The position numbers were made by a program, and so were the translations under genes. From NCBI GenBank assembly GCA_001897515.1, contig MKTA01000032.1, forward strand, positions 62,001 through 126,000: DNA of 64,000 bases, read 5' to 3'. Positions 39,215 through 48,574 of the stretch are shown here, piece by piece (positions within the stretch are counted from its first letter, which is position 1; each line of letters starts with the position of its first letter). The stretch comes from Bacteroidetes bacterium 41-46 (GTDB taxonomy: Bacteria > Bacteroidota > Bacteroidia > Bacteroidales > UBA932). The notes beneath the pieces are model-generated. The model saw only the letters and a program-made list of their open reading frames with translations, was not told where the DNA came from and did not search any database.

Positions 39215-40465
39215 TTATTGAATTTCTCGCTCTCTGCGACTTAACTGTCTAATAATCCTTGAAATAACACTTTCAATTGAAGCGTCAGGTTCAATGATAT
39301 TGTATCCACCCCAGAAATTATCATCTGTAAAATCCTGAACTTTTGCAGACATAATATCTCTTGAACGAATTCTGTTTTGGTTTTCAATTTTTCTTTGACG
39401 ATCTGATATCTCTGTAGTTGCAAGCTCTGACATAATTGTATATGTACTTCTAAACCATCTTCTGTCCCATTTTGCATTGAACTTAACTTCTGTCCTTGAG
39501 TAGTCAAAATGCCAGAGTCCATTGATTTCTTTATAATTTACCAAATAAGCAGCGGATAAAACCTCCATTTTAAGATTAGTAGGTTTTTTTCGGATAAAAT
39601 ATGAATTTGCCCTTGGGTTCTCCTCTACATTCATATTAAACTCAATTCTTGCAATGGCCATTGATTGAGATTCAATATACACTCTACCTCTGAAGAATAC
39701 ATCGCTTACATAGGGTTTTTGGTTAAATTCAATTACATAAAAGTATCTGTTGTCAATGGTAACAGGAGCAGACATTTTAAAATCATAATACTCTTTAATT
39801 AGCATGGGTTCAACGCCTAAGAAAGGATCCCTTGCTACGTCAATATCAAGCGCGGAATTTGGCCCCCCCTGAAATTTAACCATTAGCGTATCAATCCTGT
39901 TGGAGTCATAATTCCCTCTTGCCTTGTAAATACCTATTTGATCAACACCATATCTGCCATAAGCAGATTTGTTAATGTCCAGTACAGCCTCATTTATAGA
40001 TACATAGGAGTTCCCTTTTTTTATCATTTCTCTGTAAAATGCAGTTATTTGCATTGGGTCAACATGATAGTTACGATCAATTCTGTTTAATGCCATCATC
40101 ATTAATTCTGAAGCATCCTGAGGTCTCACTGTAATTGGTGCTAAACTTATCTCTGAAGGATTTAGCAATACACTAACCCTTTGATCTGATCCTGGTTTTA
40201 TGGCAATTTTTTGAGTTTTATATCCTAAATACGAGACAAGCAGAGTGTCAGCCTTTAAAATAGAGGGAATTTTCAAAAGAAAGTTACCTTCAGAATTTGA
40301 CACATTGCTTATATTGGTAGATAACAGTTGAATAGATGCATAACTAAGTTGTCTTTTGCTTGAGGCATCCAGTACTCTTCCAGATACTGAATAGTACTCC
40401 TGGGCATGTATAATATTGAAGCTTAGAGTCAATATTAATATTGTCAGTCTGTAATAAGCCTTCAT
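39215..40465 (-). CDS. Exported protein with N-terminal carboxypeptidase-regulatory-like domain
   Basis: A 416-residue protein with a signal peptide (cleavage near IIHAQ). Residues about 25-105 form a CarboxypepD_reg-like domain (YYSVSGRVLDASSKRQLSYA, NSEGNFLLKIP, DTLLVSYLGYKTQ), as found at the N-terminus of many TonB-dependent receptors. No TonB receptor barrel follows; instead a beta-rich region (about 115-400) resembles that of DUF5686-related proteins. The function is unknown, probably cell-envelope. No TAnnTTTG box was found in the 73 bases between it and the divergent rlmD gene on this strand. Confidence 0.75.
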   Translation of the reverse strand: MKAYYRLTILILTLSFNIIHAQEYYSVSGRVLDASSKRQLSYASIQLLSTNISNVSNSEGNFLLKIPSILKADTLLVSYLGYKTQKIAIKPGSDQRVSVLLNPSEISLAPITVRPQDASELMMMALNRIDRNYHVDPMQITAFYREMIKKGNSYVSINEAVLDINKSAYGRYGVDQIGIYKARGNYDSNRIDTLMVKFQGGPNSALDIDVARDPFLGVEPMLIKEYYDFKMSAPVTIDNRYFYVIEFNQKPYVSDVFFRGRVYIESQSMAIARIEFNMNVEENPRANSYFIRKKPTNLKMEVLSAAYLVNYKEINGLWHFDYSRTEVKFNAKWDRRWFRSTYTIMSELATTEISDRQRKIENQNRIRSRDIMSAKVQDFTDDNFWGGYNIIEPDASIESVISRIIRQLSRREREIQ

Positions 40466-40511
40466 ATTTTATAGTGTTTAAATGTTTCTTTTACGAATTT
40501 ACGAAAAACCT

Positions 40512-40519
40512 TAATTTTG
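40512..40519 (+). promoter_or_regulatory. Candidate -7 element for rlmD-alkD-mnmE
   Basis: TAATTTTG, matching TAnnTTTG, 20 bases upstream of the rlmD ATG. No clear -33 box. Confidence 0.4.
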
Positions 40520-40538
40520 CGTTATATATTAACAAACA

Positions 40539-41954
40539 ATGAAGAAAAAAGTTAGAGAGGTTTTAGAGGGAGTTGTTATTGAATCTGTAGCTGCAGAGGG
40601 TCGTTCAATTGCAAAGATTAACGGGAAAATTTTATTTGTGCCCTTTGCAATTCCAGGAGATATTGTTGATGTGGAGATACATAGAAAAAAAAGTGGATGG
40701 ATGGAGGGAGTCGTAAAAAGGGTTGTTATGCCCTCCCCTCACAGACTAGATCCTTTTTGCAGTCACTATGGGGTATGCGGAGGATGTAAATGGCAGCCTC
40801 TGCCCTACTCTATGCAACTAAAATATAAGCAGCAACAAGTAGAGGATCAGCTATTAAGAATAGGGAATCTTGATTTACCGGAGATTTCGTCTATTATTGG
40901 TTCTGAAAGAGTTGTCAGATATCGAAATAAACTAGAGTTCACCTTCTCAAATAAAAGGTGGATTGAGTCTCTTTCAGAGGCAGAGAATTTAGGCGAATTT
41001 GAAAGATACGGGCTGGGTTTTCATATTGCAGGGATGTTTGATAAAGTCCTTGATATTGAAAAGTGCCACCTTCAGGATGATCCATCTAATGAAATTAGAA
41101 ATTACATTAAAAGAGTTGCTTTAGAAAACAGATATTCATTTTATGATTTAAGGGAACATACCGGGTTTCTCAGAACCCTGATAATTAGAACAACTTCTAC
41201 AGGGGAATTGATGGTTATACTTGTTGTAAGTTATTTTGATAAAGAAATGATAGACAATTTAATGACCTCTCTCATATCAACTTTTACTCAAATTACATCA
41301 CTTAACTATGTGGTTAATGGAAAAAGGAATGATACAATAAATGATCTTGAGGTAATTAATTACTATGGAAGAGATTGCATTTACGAAGAGATGGAGGGGC
41401 TAAAATTCAGAATTGGACCGAAATCATTCTATCAGACAAATAGTCTTCAGGCATACAAGCTTTACTCAATTATCAGAGAATTTGCATCATTAAATGGGAC
41501 AGAAACATTATATGATTTATATACCGGAACAGGGACTATAGCGCTTTTTCTCTCTTCAAGAGTAGCAAAAGTAATAGGTGTAGAGTATGTTCCGGAGGCA
41601 ATTGAGGATGCTATAATAAACTCTCACTTGAACAAAATATCAAACGCAGTGTTCTATGCCGGAGATATGAAGGATATGATAACAGAGTCTTTTATAGAGC
41701 AGAATGGAGCTCCTGATGTAATTGTACTGGATCCTCCAAGAGCAGGAGTTCACCCAGATGTGCTTAATGTGATTATGAAGGTAAAGCCTGTTAAAATAGT
41801 GTATGTCAGCTGCAACCCTGCTACACAAGCCAGAGATCTTTCTTTAATTAAAGATAGTTACAAGATAAAGAGAGTTCAGCCTGTAGATATGTTTCCTCAT
41901 ACCCATCACCTTGAAAATGTTGTTCTTTTAGTTTTAAAAAATGAAAAAGACTGA
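40539..41954 (+). CDS. rlmD: 23S rRNA (uracil-C5)-methyltransferase, RlmD/TrmA family
   Basis: SAM-dependent m5U methyltransferase with an Fe-S cluster. The 471-residue order is: TRAM domain (about 1-65), cluster cysteines Cys74, Cys80 and Cys83 (CSHYGVCGGCKW), and a Rossmann domain with YDLYTGTGTIALFL. The catalytic region is LDPPRAGVHPDV and VYVSCNPATQARDL with the nucleophilic Cys. Assignment to RlmD (U1939) against RlmCD-type specificity is by overall family only. It overlaps the AlkD-like gene by 14 bases. Confidence 0.9.
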   Translation: MKKKVREVLEGVVIESVAAEGRSIAKINGKILFVPFAIPGDIVDVEIHRKKSGWMEGVVKRVVMPSPHRLDPFCSHYGVCGGCKWQPLPYSMQLKYKQQQVEDQLLRIGNLDLPEISSIIGSERVVRYRNKLEFTFSNKRWIESLSEAENLGEFERYGLGFHIAGMFDKVLDIEKCHLQDDPSNEIRNYIKRVALENRYSFYDLREHTGFLRTLIIRTTSTGELMVILVVSYFDKEMIDNLMTSLISTFTQITSLNYVVNGKRNDTINDLEVINYYGRDCIYEEMEGLKFRIGPKSFYQTNSLQAYKLYSIIREFASLNGTETLYDLYTGTGTIALFLSSRVAKVIGVEYVPEAIEDAIINSHLNKISNAVFYAGDMKDMITESFIEQNGAPDVIVLDPPRAGVHPDVLNVIMKVKPVKIVYVSCNPATQARDLSLIKDSYKIKRVQPVDMFPHTHHLENVVLLVLKNEKD

Positions 41955-42594
41955 AATACTTCAGTTATTCAACAGTAGCGGAGACTCCGAAAGGGGAGCT
42001 CAGATGGCTGCGTATATGAGAAATCAATTTCCATTTTTGGGAATAGGGTCTGTTAGAAGAGCTGAACTCTCCCGCCCCTTTCTATTAGAGTTAGACAAAT
42101 CTGAAAAAATAGACTGGGTTTTTGTATATGAGTGTTTTAACAGATCTGAAAGGGAGTTTGCCTATCTTGCAATTAGCTATATCAGCAGATTGAAAAATAA
42201 TTTAGATCCTACTGAAATATCAAATATTGAGAAGTTAGCCTATATAAAACCATGGTGGGATACAATAGACTCAATTGCTCCGTTGGTGGGCTTTTTATAT
42301 TTGAAGAATCCAAATTATGTTTTGAATTTTATATATAAATGGATGGATTCAGGGAATGTCTGGCTAATTAGAATGTCAATATTATTTCAGCTTAAGTATA
42401 AGCATAACACTAATATAGAGATATTAACTAAAGCTATACTTAAGAATAATGACACAGAAGAATTCTTTATTGATAAAGCTATAGGATGGGCGTTAAGACA
42501 ATACGCAAGGACTAATGCTTTATGGGTAAGAGAATTTGTTGAGGTAAATAGAATTAGTAAATTGAGTAAAAGAGAGGCATTAAAATGGATATAA
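41941..42594 (+). CDS. AlkD-like DNA alkylation repair HEAT-repeat protein
   Basis: A 217-residue all-helical protein of the AlkD DNA glycosylase superfamily, which removes bulky or cationic alkylated bases. Family features: MRNQFPFLGIGSVRR near the N-terminus and YIKPWWDTIDSIAPLVG, where the Trp-Trp-Asp forms the substrate-contacting cleft with the catalytic Asp. It is embedded in a tight run with 14-base and 10-base overlaps with rlmD and mnmE. Confidence 0.9.
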   Translation: MKKTEILQLFNSSGDSERGAQMAAYMRNQFPFLGIGSVRRAELSRPFLLELDKSEKIDWVFVYECFNRSEREFAYLAISYISRLKNNLDPTEISNIEKLAYIKPWWDTIDSIAPLVGFLYLKNPNYVLNFIYKWMDSGNVWLIRMSILFQLKYKHNTNIEILTKAILKNNDTEEFFIDKAIGWALRQYARTNALWVREFVEVNRISKLSKREALKWI

Positions 42595-44024
42595 AACAGA
42601 GTAGGTTCGGCAAAGAAGATACTATATGTGCTGTTGCGACACCTGGTGGAAGTACAGCAATATCAGTAATCAGAGTAAGCGGAGTAAATGCTATATCAAT
42701 AGTAAATGAGATCTTTACACCATATTCTGGCAAGTCATTTCAGGAAGGACCATCAAGAATGATGAGGTTTGGACATATCTCTAAAGAGAATAATCTAATA
42801 GATGAGGTCTTGGTTGTCTCCTTCCCGGGAAAAGCCTCTTATACAGGTGAAAATTCAGCTGAAATATTCTGTCATGGATCTGTTTTCATTAGAAAAGAGA
42901 TTATGATGATTCTTTTTTCCAAGGGGGTAAGGCAGGCAATGCCTGGTGAGTTTTCAATGAGGGCATTTTTAAATGGCAAAGTAGATTTATCACAAGCAGA
43001 AGCTGTTGCAGATCTTATCTCATCTGAAACTTCAGCTTCTCACAGAGTGGCAATTAATCAAATGAAGGGTGGATTCTCAAAAGAGTTGTCACAAATGAGG
43101 AGCAAACTTCTGAATTTGGTCTCTCTTATGGAGCTTGAGCTGGATTTTAGTGATGAGGATGTAGAGTTTGCTGATAGAGATAATCTAAAAACTCTGCTAG
43201 TAGAGGTCAGGTCACATATTGAGAGACTTATTGACTCTTTTGCTCTAGGTAATGTTATTAAAAATGGTGTTCCTGTGGCCATTGTCGGTGCAACAAACAC
43301 TGGAAAAAGCACATTGTTAAACTCATTATTGGGAGAGGAGCGAGCAATAGTTTCAGAAATTCACGGAACAACACGAGACTTTATTGAGGATGTCGTAAAT
43401 ATTAACGGGACAGCTTTCAGATTTATTGACACAGCAGGAATAAGAAAAACGGAGGAGAAAATAGAGATAATAGGTATTGAGAGAACTTATGAGAAGATTA
43501 AAAGGGCTAATATTGTTGTTTTGATGTTAGACTCGGAGAGACCGGATGATTTTACAGAAGGAGTATCAAAAATAGCTGAGATAATTTCTTCTAGTCAGCA
43601 AACCCTGATTATTCTGATAAACAAATGTGATACTGTGAATGATCCCGAAAGAGAGTCAGAGTTGCTAAGAGAGGTCAATAATATTGCAGAAGGTAAAAGT
43701 CTTAAGCCATTTGCAGTATTGCCTTTTTCCGCAAAGAGTGAAAATAGTGTTTCAGTTTTGAAGGATAAAATATCAAATGCCGGTGAAGTTTCAGATATCC
43801 CTTCTGATGCCGTACTGGTTACCAATTTAAGACATCATCAGGCCCTTAATCTTGCTTTGGATGCACTTGTAAGGGTAGAAGAGGGAATGATTGCTGAGGC
43901 TCCAACTGATCTGCTAGCTCAGGATATTAGAGAGACCCTGTTCCATTTAGGAGAGATTGTTGGAGAGATCAACACAGAGGAGATACTAGGGAATATTTTC
44001 AGCAAATTCTGTATCGGGAAATAG
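42585..44024 (+). CDS. mnmE: tRNA modification GTPase MnmE
   Basis: With MnmG it installs carboxymethylaminomethyl groups on wobble uridines. The 479-residue product starts DTICAVATPGGSTAISVIRVSG, a folate-binding N-terminal domain. A helical domain contains the GTPase domain: G1 GATNTGKST, switch EIHGTTRDFIED, G3 DTAGIRKTE and G4 INKCD. It ends in FCIGK with the catalytic Cys, so it is complete. The G1 loop reads ATNTGKS rather than the usual PNxGKS. It is the last gene of the rlmD-alkD-mnmE run. Confidence 0.97.
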   Translation: MDIKQSRFGKEDTICAVATPGGSTAISVIRVSGVNAISIVNEIFTPYSGKSFQEGPSRMMRFGHISKENNLIDEVLVVSFPGKASYTGENSAEIFCHGSVFIRKEIMMILFSKGVRQAMPGEFSMRAFLNGKVDLSQAEAVADLISSETSASHRVAINQMKGGFSKELSQMRSKLLNLVSLMELELDFSDEDVEFADRDNLKTLLVEVRSHIERLIDSFALGNVIKNGVPVAIVGATNTGKSTLLNSLLGEERAIVSEIHGTTRDFIEDVVNINGTAFRFIDTAGIRKTEEKIEIIGIERTYEKIKRANIVVLMLDSERPDDFTEGVSKIAEIISSSQQTLIILINKCDTVNDPERESELLREVNNIAEGKSLKPFAVLPFSAKSENSVSVLKDKISNAGEVSDIPSDAVLVTNLRHHQALNLALDALVRVEEGMIAEAPTDLLAQDIRETLFHLGEIVGEINTEEILGNIFSKFCIGK

Positions 44025-44044
44025 TTTCTGCTCTCTTTAAGCCT

Positions 44045-46318
44045 CTAGAAAGGGTAACCAACACCAAACTGAAGGCTATAGGTATCTCGTTTGAACCAGT
44101 TAAACGGTTTTATCCAGTTCTGTTTAACAGGATCATACGCGACCATACCTAAATCAAGACGTAATATAACAAAATCAAGATTTAACCTTGCTCCGAATCC
44201 CCAGTTGAAAGCAAGGCTCTTGTAAAAGTCATTCAATCTGAATCTTCCCTCTTCTCTCCCCTGCTCTCCTTTTATAGTCCATATATTTCCAAGATCAGCA
44301 AAAACGGCCCCTTCAACTTTCCAGAACATGAGGAATCTGAATTCTGCATTAAGTTCCAATTTAAGGTTTCCTGTCTGATTTGGAATTGAGAATGTCGTAT
44401 CTAATGGTGCTGAGCCCGGTCCTACAGATCTTGCTTGCCATCCCCTTAAACTATTTGCACCTCCGGCATAAAAAAGTTTTTCAAATGGTACCGATTTTGA
44501 ATTTCCGTAAGCTATTCCGACACCTCCGTTAAAACGTGCAGCAAATGCATTTTTCTCGTCAATCCGCCAGGTTTTAGACATTGTAAAATCGGTCCTGAAA
44601 TACTGTGAATATGGTGTATTCCATACAGTTTTTGAGCCGGTTGAGTCGGTTGGCAATTTTGAGTTGAATAGACTAAGCAAATTGCCGGATATGTCATTTA
44701 TCCAGCGGATATAGAAAAAAGAATTTTTTGGATATGGAGAGGGGTCTGTTGTATAGAAAATTGTTCCTCCAGCACCCATATCAAAGTGGTTTACATATGA
44801 ATTTCTTAAAAAAGGATCTGTAAGACTCTCATAGAAAGTCTCAGACATATTATTAAGCTTAACTATGTTTAGCTGAATAGGATTTACCCTGTAGTATATC
44901 CTTCCAATATTCCAGTTATAACCGTAATTAAAAGATATTAGATTCCTTGTAAACTCCGGCCTGTTTTGATAATTGTAACTTAAGGTAATATCGGTCCTTG
45001 GTACTGAGTGTTTAAATATCCTGTCGGGAAGAAGCAGAAAATTTGGAGTTGAGATTCCAGCGGATACACCTAGTTCGGTTGATTTAACAGGATCATTTAT
45101 TTTAAATTGAAAATTACCCATAAATCCCAGATTTAGCCACTCTCCGCCTTTAAAAATATTCTTATGATAGTAGGAAATTGCAGGTGAGACTCCAAGTAAA
45201 CCATTTGAGTTACTTGATGCTTCAATATTAATCTTATAACCCTGCATTTTTGATGGTGTAAGTCTTATAGTAGCGTTAACAGATGGATTGAATATAGAAT
45301 CGTTGATTGTTTTAGTATTCTCGTCAAATTGAAGGTTAACTCCTGAGAAGAGTCTTAATGCCAGTAATCTGTCATAAGTCCTATTTACTTTGCTCTCTGA
45401 ATATATCTCTCCAGGCTTTATTTGATTCATCTTATACAAAACCGAAGGACTAACAATACTCTCACCCGGAGTTATAATTTCTATACCATTTAAGATAAGT
45501 GTGTCATTCTCTTGTGCTGATGTTAGATTTTGTGAAGAGGGGTCACTGACTGTAAGTATTTTCACACTATTAATGCTGTATTTGTTATGAGGTCTGGACT
45601 CCTCCGGTTTTTCATTCCGGGTGTGATTAAGAATTCTTACCATTATAGTGGCAGAGTCCTTTCTTATCAAGGTGTCTGCAATAAAAGAGAAATAATTTTT
45701 TGAAAAATTGTAGTATCCAATGTCTCTTAACTTTGTAGTTATCCTCTCACTTTCTGCCTCTAAGACCTTTTCTGATAGATAATTGCCTACTTTAAGTAAT
45801 GATGATGAGGTGTCGGTTAAGACTATGTCACGTATTAAATCATCGGTAATTTCATAGGTAATATCTGAAATTATATATCTTTTACCCGGATATGCTGTAT
45901 AAGTTACTGAAGCAAGCTTTCGGTTAAGTTTAATACTATCCTTTACAGTACTATTGTAGTATCCAATTGATTCTAGATGGCTTGTAATATTTTCATTACT
46001 TTTTTTAACAAGGGCGCTGTCAAATATTACGGGAGCCTGTCCGAGTCTGGTAACAAATCTATCCCAACCGCTTCCTGTTCCATCGCTCCAGTTATATATA
46101 TTTAAAAAAGGATTCCATCCAAATAAAAACTCACTGTTTGGTTTCTGCCGTACATAAGATGCCAATTCAGACTCTTTGACTTTTGAGTTAACAGGGATAT
46201 AAATTGTATTTTTCTTTAGACGATACTCTCCATCCGGAACAACCTTTACAGTGCTGCATGAATTCAAGATGCTTATAATCAAAGCAAAAGCAAAGAAATA
46301 CCTTTTACACCACTTCAT
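44045..46318 (-). CDS. BamA/TamA-family outer-membrane lipoprotein (TamL-like)
   Basis: A 757-residue Omp85-superfamily protein. The start is set at ATG 46318 (MKWCKRYFFAFALII); the longer frame to 46381 contains the promoter box. A lipobox (SILNSCS) makes it a lipoprotein, the feature I recall for the Bacteroidota TamL paralogue of TamA. POTRA-like domains span about 25-380 (YIPVNSKVKESELASYVRQK; PGEIYSESKVNRTYDRLLAL). A 16-strand-type barrel follows, with the conserved FYAGGANSLRGWQARSVGPG (the RGW motif of strand loop L6) and a C-terminal aromatic strand (YSLQFGVGYPF). It probably inserts or moves envelope material with a TamB partner, but no tamB is in the window. Confidence 0.88.
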   Translation of the reverse strand: MKWCKRYFFAFALIISILNSCSTVKVVPDGEYRLKKNTIYIPVNSKVKESELASYVRQKPNSEFLFGWNPFLNIYNWSDGTGSGWDRFVTRLGQAPVIFDSALVKKSNENITSHLESIGYYNSTVKDSIKLNRKLASVTYTAYPGKRYIISDITYEITDDLIRDIVLTDTSSSLLKVGNYLSEKVLEAESERITTKLRDIGYYNFSKNYFSFIADTLIRKDSATIMVRILNHTRNEKPEESRPHNKYSINSVKILTVSDPSSQNLTSAQENDTLILNGIEIITPGESIVSPSVLYKMNQIKPGEIYSESKVNRTYDRLLALRLFSGVNLQFDENTKTINDSIFNPSVNATIRLTPSKMQGYKINIEASSNSNGLLGVSPAISYYHKNIFKGGEWLNLGFMGNFQFKINDPVKSTELGVSAGISTPNFLLLPDRIFKHSVPRTDITLSYNYQNRPEFTRNLISFNYGYNWNIGRIYYRVNPIQLNIVKLNNMSETFYESLTDPFLRNSYVNHFDMGAGGTIFYTTDPSPYPKNSFFYIRWINDISGNLLSLFNSKLPTDSTGSKTVWNTPYSQYFRTDFTMSKTWRIDEKNAFAARFNGGVGIAYGNSKSVPFEKLFYAGGANSLRGWQARSVGPGSAPLDTTFSIPNQTGNLKLELNAEFRFLMFWKVEGAVFADLGNIWTIKGEQGREEGRFRLNDFYKSLAFNWGFGARLNLDFVILRLDLGMVAYDPVKQNWIKPFNWFKRDTYSLQFGVGYPF

Positions 46319-46337
46319 CCTGATTATCAATTTTATG

Positions 46338-46345
46338 CAAAAATA
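46338..46345 (-). promoter_or_regulatory. Candidate -7 element for the TamL-like gene
   Basis: TATTTTTG on the minus strand, 20 bases upstream of ATG 46318. It lies within the longer open frame and therefore supports the internal start. Confidence 0.45.
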
Positions 46346-46389
46346 ACTTAAATAATATTTTTTTCTATAGAGAAAAGACAAAAAAGAAA

Positions 46390-46397
46390 TATATTTG
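46390..46397 (+). promoter_or_regulatory. Candidate -7 element for arginine decarboxylase
   Basis: TATATTTG, matching TAnnTTTG, about 70 bases upstream of the ATG at 46467, giving a leader of about 60 bases. Confidence 0.45.
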
Positions 46398-46403
46398 CGG
46401 GCA

Positions 46404-46427
46404 AAAGTAATCCGAGCGAGTTACTTT
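46404..46427 (+). promoter_or_regulatory. Hairpin in the arginine decarboxylase leader
   Basis: AAAGTAA (46404-46410) and TTACTTT (46421-46427) form a 7-base stem with a 10-base loop just after the predicted transcript start. It could modulate translation or mRNA stability; no known riboswitch is recognised. Confidence 0.35.
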
Positions 46428-46466
46428 GATGTAAAATATGCAATCCAACTAAGTTACATTTAGAAG

Positions 46467-47858
46467 ATGAAGAATAAATACATTGATTTGATTGAACAGT
46501 CTTTTGAGTTTCCACAAGATGAGTTTCGGGTAGAAGATGGAGAACTCTACTTTCACAATATACCGGTAATGGATTTGATAGAACAATATGGAACTCCTTT
46601 GAAAATTACCTATCTGCCAAAAATCTCTTCTCAGATTCAGAGAGCAAAAAGAATGTTCAATGTTGCAATGGCAAAGGTTGATTACAAAGGAGAGTATAAT
46701 TATTGTTATTGTACGAAAAGTTCTCATTTCTCTTTTGTAATGGAGGAGGCATTGAAGAATGACATTCATATTGAGACATCATCTGCATTTGACTTAAACC
46801 TTATTGAATCACTGTATGAACAGAATGTTGTTGACAAAGAGCACTATATTATTTGTAATGGATATAAAAAGGATATATACATTGAGAATATTGCCGGACT
46901 AATTCAGAATGGATGGAAGAATACGATTCCGGTTCTTGATAACATGAATGAGCTTGATCAACTTGATGCGGCTATAGAAAGCAATATAAAAATAGGAATT
47001 AGGATTGCGGCTGAGGAGGAGCCAAAATTTGAGTTTTATACTTCTCGGCTTGGAATACGTTACAGTGATATTATGCCCTTCTATGAGAGCAAGATTAAAA
47101 AGAACAAAAAGTTCTCTTTGAAAATGCTTCATTTTTTCATCAATACAGGAATAAGAGATAATGCTTACTATTGGAATGAATTAAGTAAGTGTGTTTCTGT
47201 ATATTGTGATCTTAAAGCTGTCTGCCCTGAGTTAGACTCACTGAACATTGGAGGGGGATTCCCAATTAAAAATTCTCTGGCGCAAGATTATGATTATGAG
47301 TATATGGCAGAGGAGATTATTGCTCAAATTAAAAGCATATGTCAGCAAAGGGGAATTCCAGAACCAAATATTTTTACAGAGTTTGGAAGTTTTACGGTGG
47401 GCGAAAGTGGTGCTACAATATATCAGGTCATGGGACAGAAACAACAGAATGACAGGGAGAGATGGTATATGGTTGACAGCTCTTTCATGACTACATTGCC
47501 GGATACCTGGGGTCTTAAGCAACGGTTTATACTTCTACCTGTAAATAAATGGAACGATGAGTACCAACGAGTATTTCTAGGTGGTCTGACTTGTGATAGT
47601 CAGGATTACTATAACGCTGAAGCGCATGCAAATGCAATATTTCTTCCTGTTATAAATGGAGGGGATCCTTTGTATATAGGGTTTTTTCATACAGGTGCCT
47701 ATCAGGAATCCATAGCAGGTTTCGGGGGAATACAGCACTGTCTGCAGCCTGCTCCAAAGCATATTATTATTGATTTGGATGAAAACGGGGAGTACTTTAC
47801 TAAGCTATTCAGCAAAGAACAGACCTACAAATCAATGCTTAAAATACTTGGTTACTGA
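46467..47858 (+). CDS. speA: Arginine decarboxylase, fold-III PLP type (short Bacteroidota form)
   Basis: PLP enzyme of the alanine-racemase/ornithine-decarboxylase fold, here in the 463-residue form annotated as arginine decarboxylase in Bacteroidota. The PLP Lys is probably Lys84 (YCYCTKSSHF), with the glycine-rich phosphate loop NIGGGFPIKNS (about 260-270), FTEFGSFTVGES and the active-site Cys376 in GGLTCDSQD. The overall sequence closely follows flavobacterial homologues as I recall them. It would make agmatine for polyamine synthesis. Carboxynorspermidine decarboxylase is a related alternative but is usually shorter. Its stop overlaps the next start (TGATG). Confidence 0.82.
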   Translation: MKNKYIDLIEQSFEFPQDEFRVEDGELYFHNIPVMDLIEQYGTPLKITYLPKISSQIQRAKRMFNVAMAKVDYKGEYNYCYCTKSSHFSFVMEEALKNDIHIETSSAFDLNLIESLYEQNVVDKEHYIICNGYKKDIYIENIAGLIQNGWKNTIPVLDNMNELDQLDAAIESNIKIGIRIAAEEEPKFEFYTSRLGIRYSDIMPFYESKIKKNKKFSLKMLHFFINTGIRDNAYYWNELSKCVSVYCDLKAVCPELDSLNIGGGFPIKNSLAQDYDYEYMAEEIIAQIKSICQQRGIPEPNIFTEFGSFTVGESGATIYQVMGQKQQNDRERWYMVDSSFMTTLPDTWGLKQRFILLPVNKWNDEYQRVFLGGLTCDSQDYYNAEAHANAIFLPVINGGDPLYIGFFHTGAYQESIAGFGGIQHCLQPAPKHIIIDLDENGEYFTKLFSKEQTYKSMLKILGY

Positions 47859-48574
47859 TGATATCAAAGCAGGAGCTGAAGTTTGTCAAATCTTTGTCTC
47901 AAAAGAAGTTCAGAGATGAACACTCAATGTTTATTATTGAAGGAGAGAAGCTTTTGCATGAGGCTGAGAGAAGTGGCGCGACAATCTTAAAGGTGTACAA
48001 AAGAGATGAAATTGGTGAGGATGCAATGGCTAGAATATCTCTGCTCTCCTCCCCTTCACCTGTTTTGGCTGTAATAAAAATGGAGGAGAATGAAGGTTTA
48101 GTAAAACCTGATGAAGAAAAACTTCATTTAGTAATAGACTCTGTTAAAGATCCGGGCAATCTGGGAACTATAATCAGAATCGCAGACTGGTTCAGTATAA
48201 ACAACATTTACATATCAAGCGGAAGCGTTGAAGTATATAATCCAAAATGTGTACAAGCCACAATGGGTGCTATTTTTCGTGTAAACGTTCAATACACTAA
48301 CTTAAAGGAGCTTATAGGAGGCAGTATTAAGAAAATGCCTGTTTATGGCACCTTTCTGGCCGCAAAGTCAATTTACGAGACACAACTTGAGAGAAGAGGA
48401 CTTATAGTATTAGGAAGCGAATCTGATGGTATCTCCGAAGAGATTACGTCTTTAATAAAGACTAAAATAACAATTCCCCCCTATCCACCCGAATCTACAA
48501 GAGGAGAATCCCTGAATGTTGCTGTTGCAACGGCTATAGTTTTGGCGGAATTCAGACGCCCTTTTGGCGCATAG
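47858..48574 (+). CDS. SpoU/TrmH-family RNA 2'-O-methyltransferase
   Basis: A 238-residue SPOUT methyltransferase. The N-terminal substrate-binding domain (ISKQELKFVKSLSQKKFRDE, MFIIEGEKLLHEA) is followed by the knot domain with motif 1 VKDPGNLGTIIRIADWF, motif 2 IVLGSESDGISEEI and motif 3 ESLNVAVATAIVLAEF. The Asn in motif 1 and Ser/Glu in motif 2 are as expected. The specific RNA target is not evident. Translation is coupled to speA (overlap of one base). Its last 23 bases overlap the end of the convergent rlmB-like gene, which encodes a paralogue. Confidence 0.9.
   Translation: MISKQELKFVKSLSQKKFRDEHSMFIIEGEKLLHEAERSGATILKVYKRDEIGEDAMARISLLSSPSPVLAVIKMEENEGLVKPDEEKLHLVIDSVKDPGNLGTIIRIADWFSINNIYISSGSVEVYNPKCVQATMGAIFRVNVQYTNLKELIGGSIKKMPVYGTFLAAKSIYETQLERRGLIVLGSESDGISEEITSLIKTKITIPPYPPESTRGESLNVAVATAIVLAEFRRPFGA

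Noticed and set aside
39215-40465. TonB-dependent receptor
   Set aside because: Only the carboxypeptidase-regulatory-like N-terminal domain is shared; at 416 residues there is no plug and no 22-strand barrel.
46467-47858. Diaminopimelate or carboxynorspermidine decarboxylase
   Set aside because: The length (463) and the near-continuous similarity I recall to the Bacteroidota arginine decarboxylase form fit better, though substrate is not proven.
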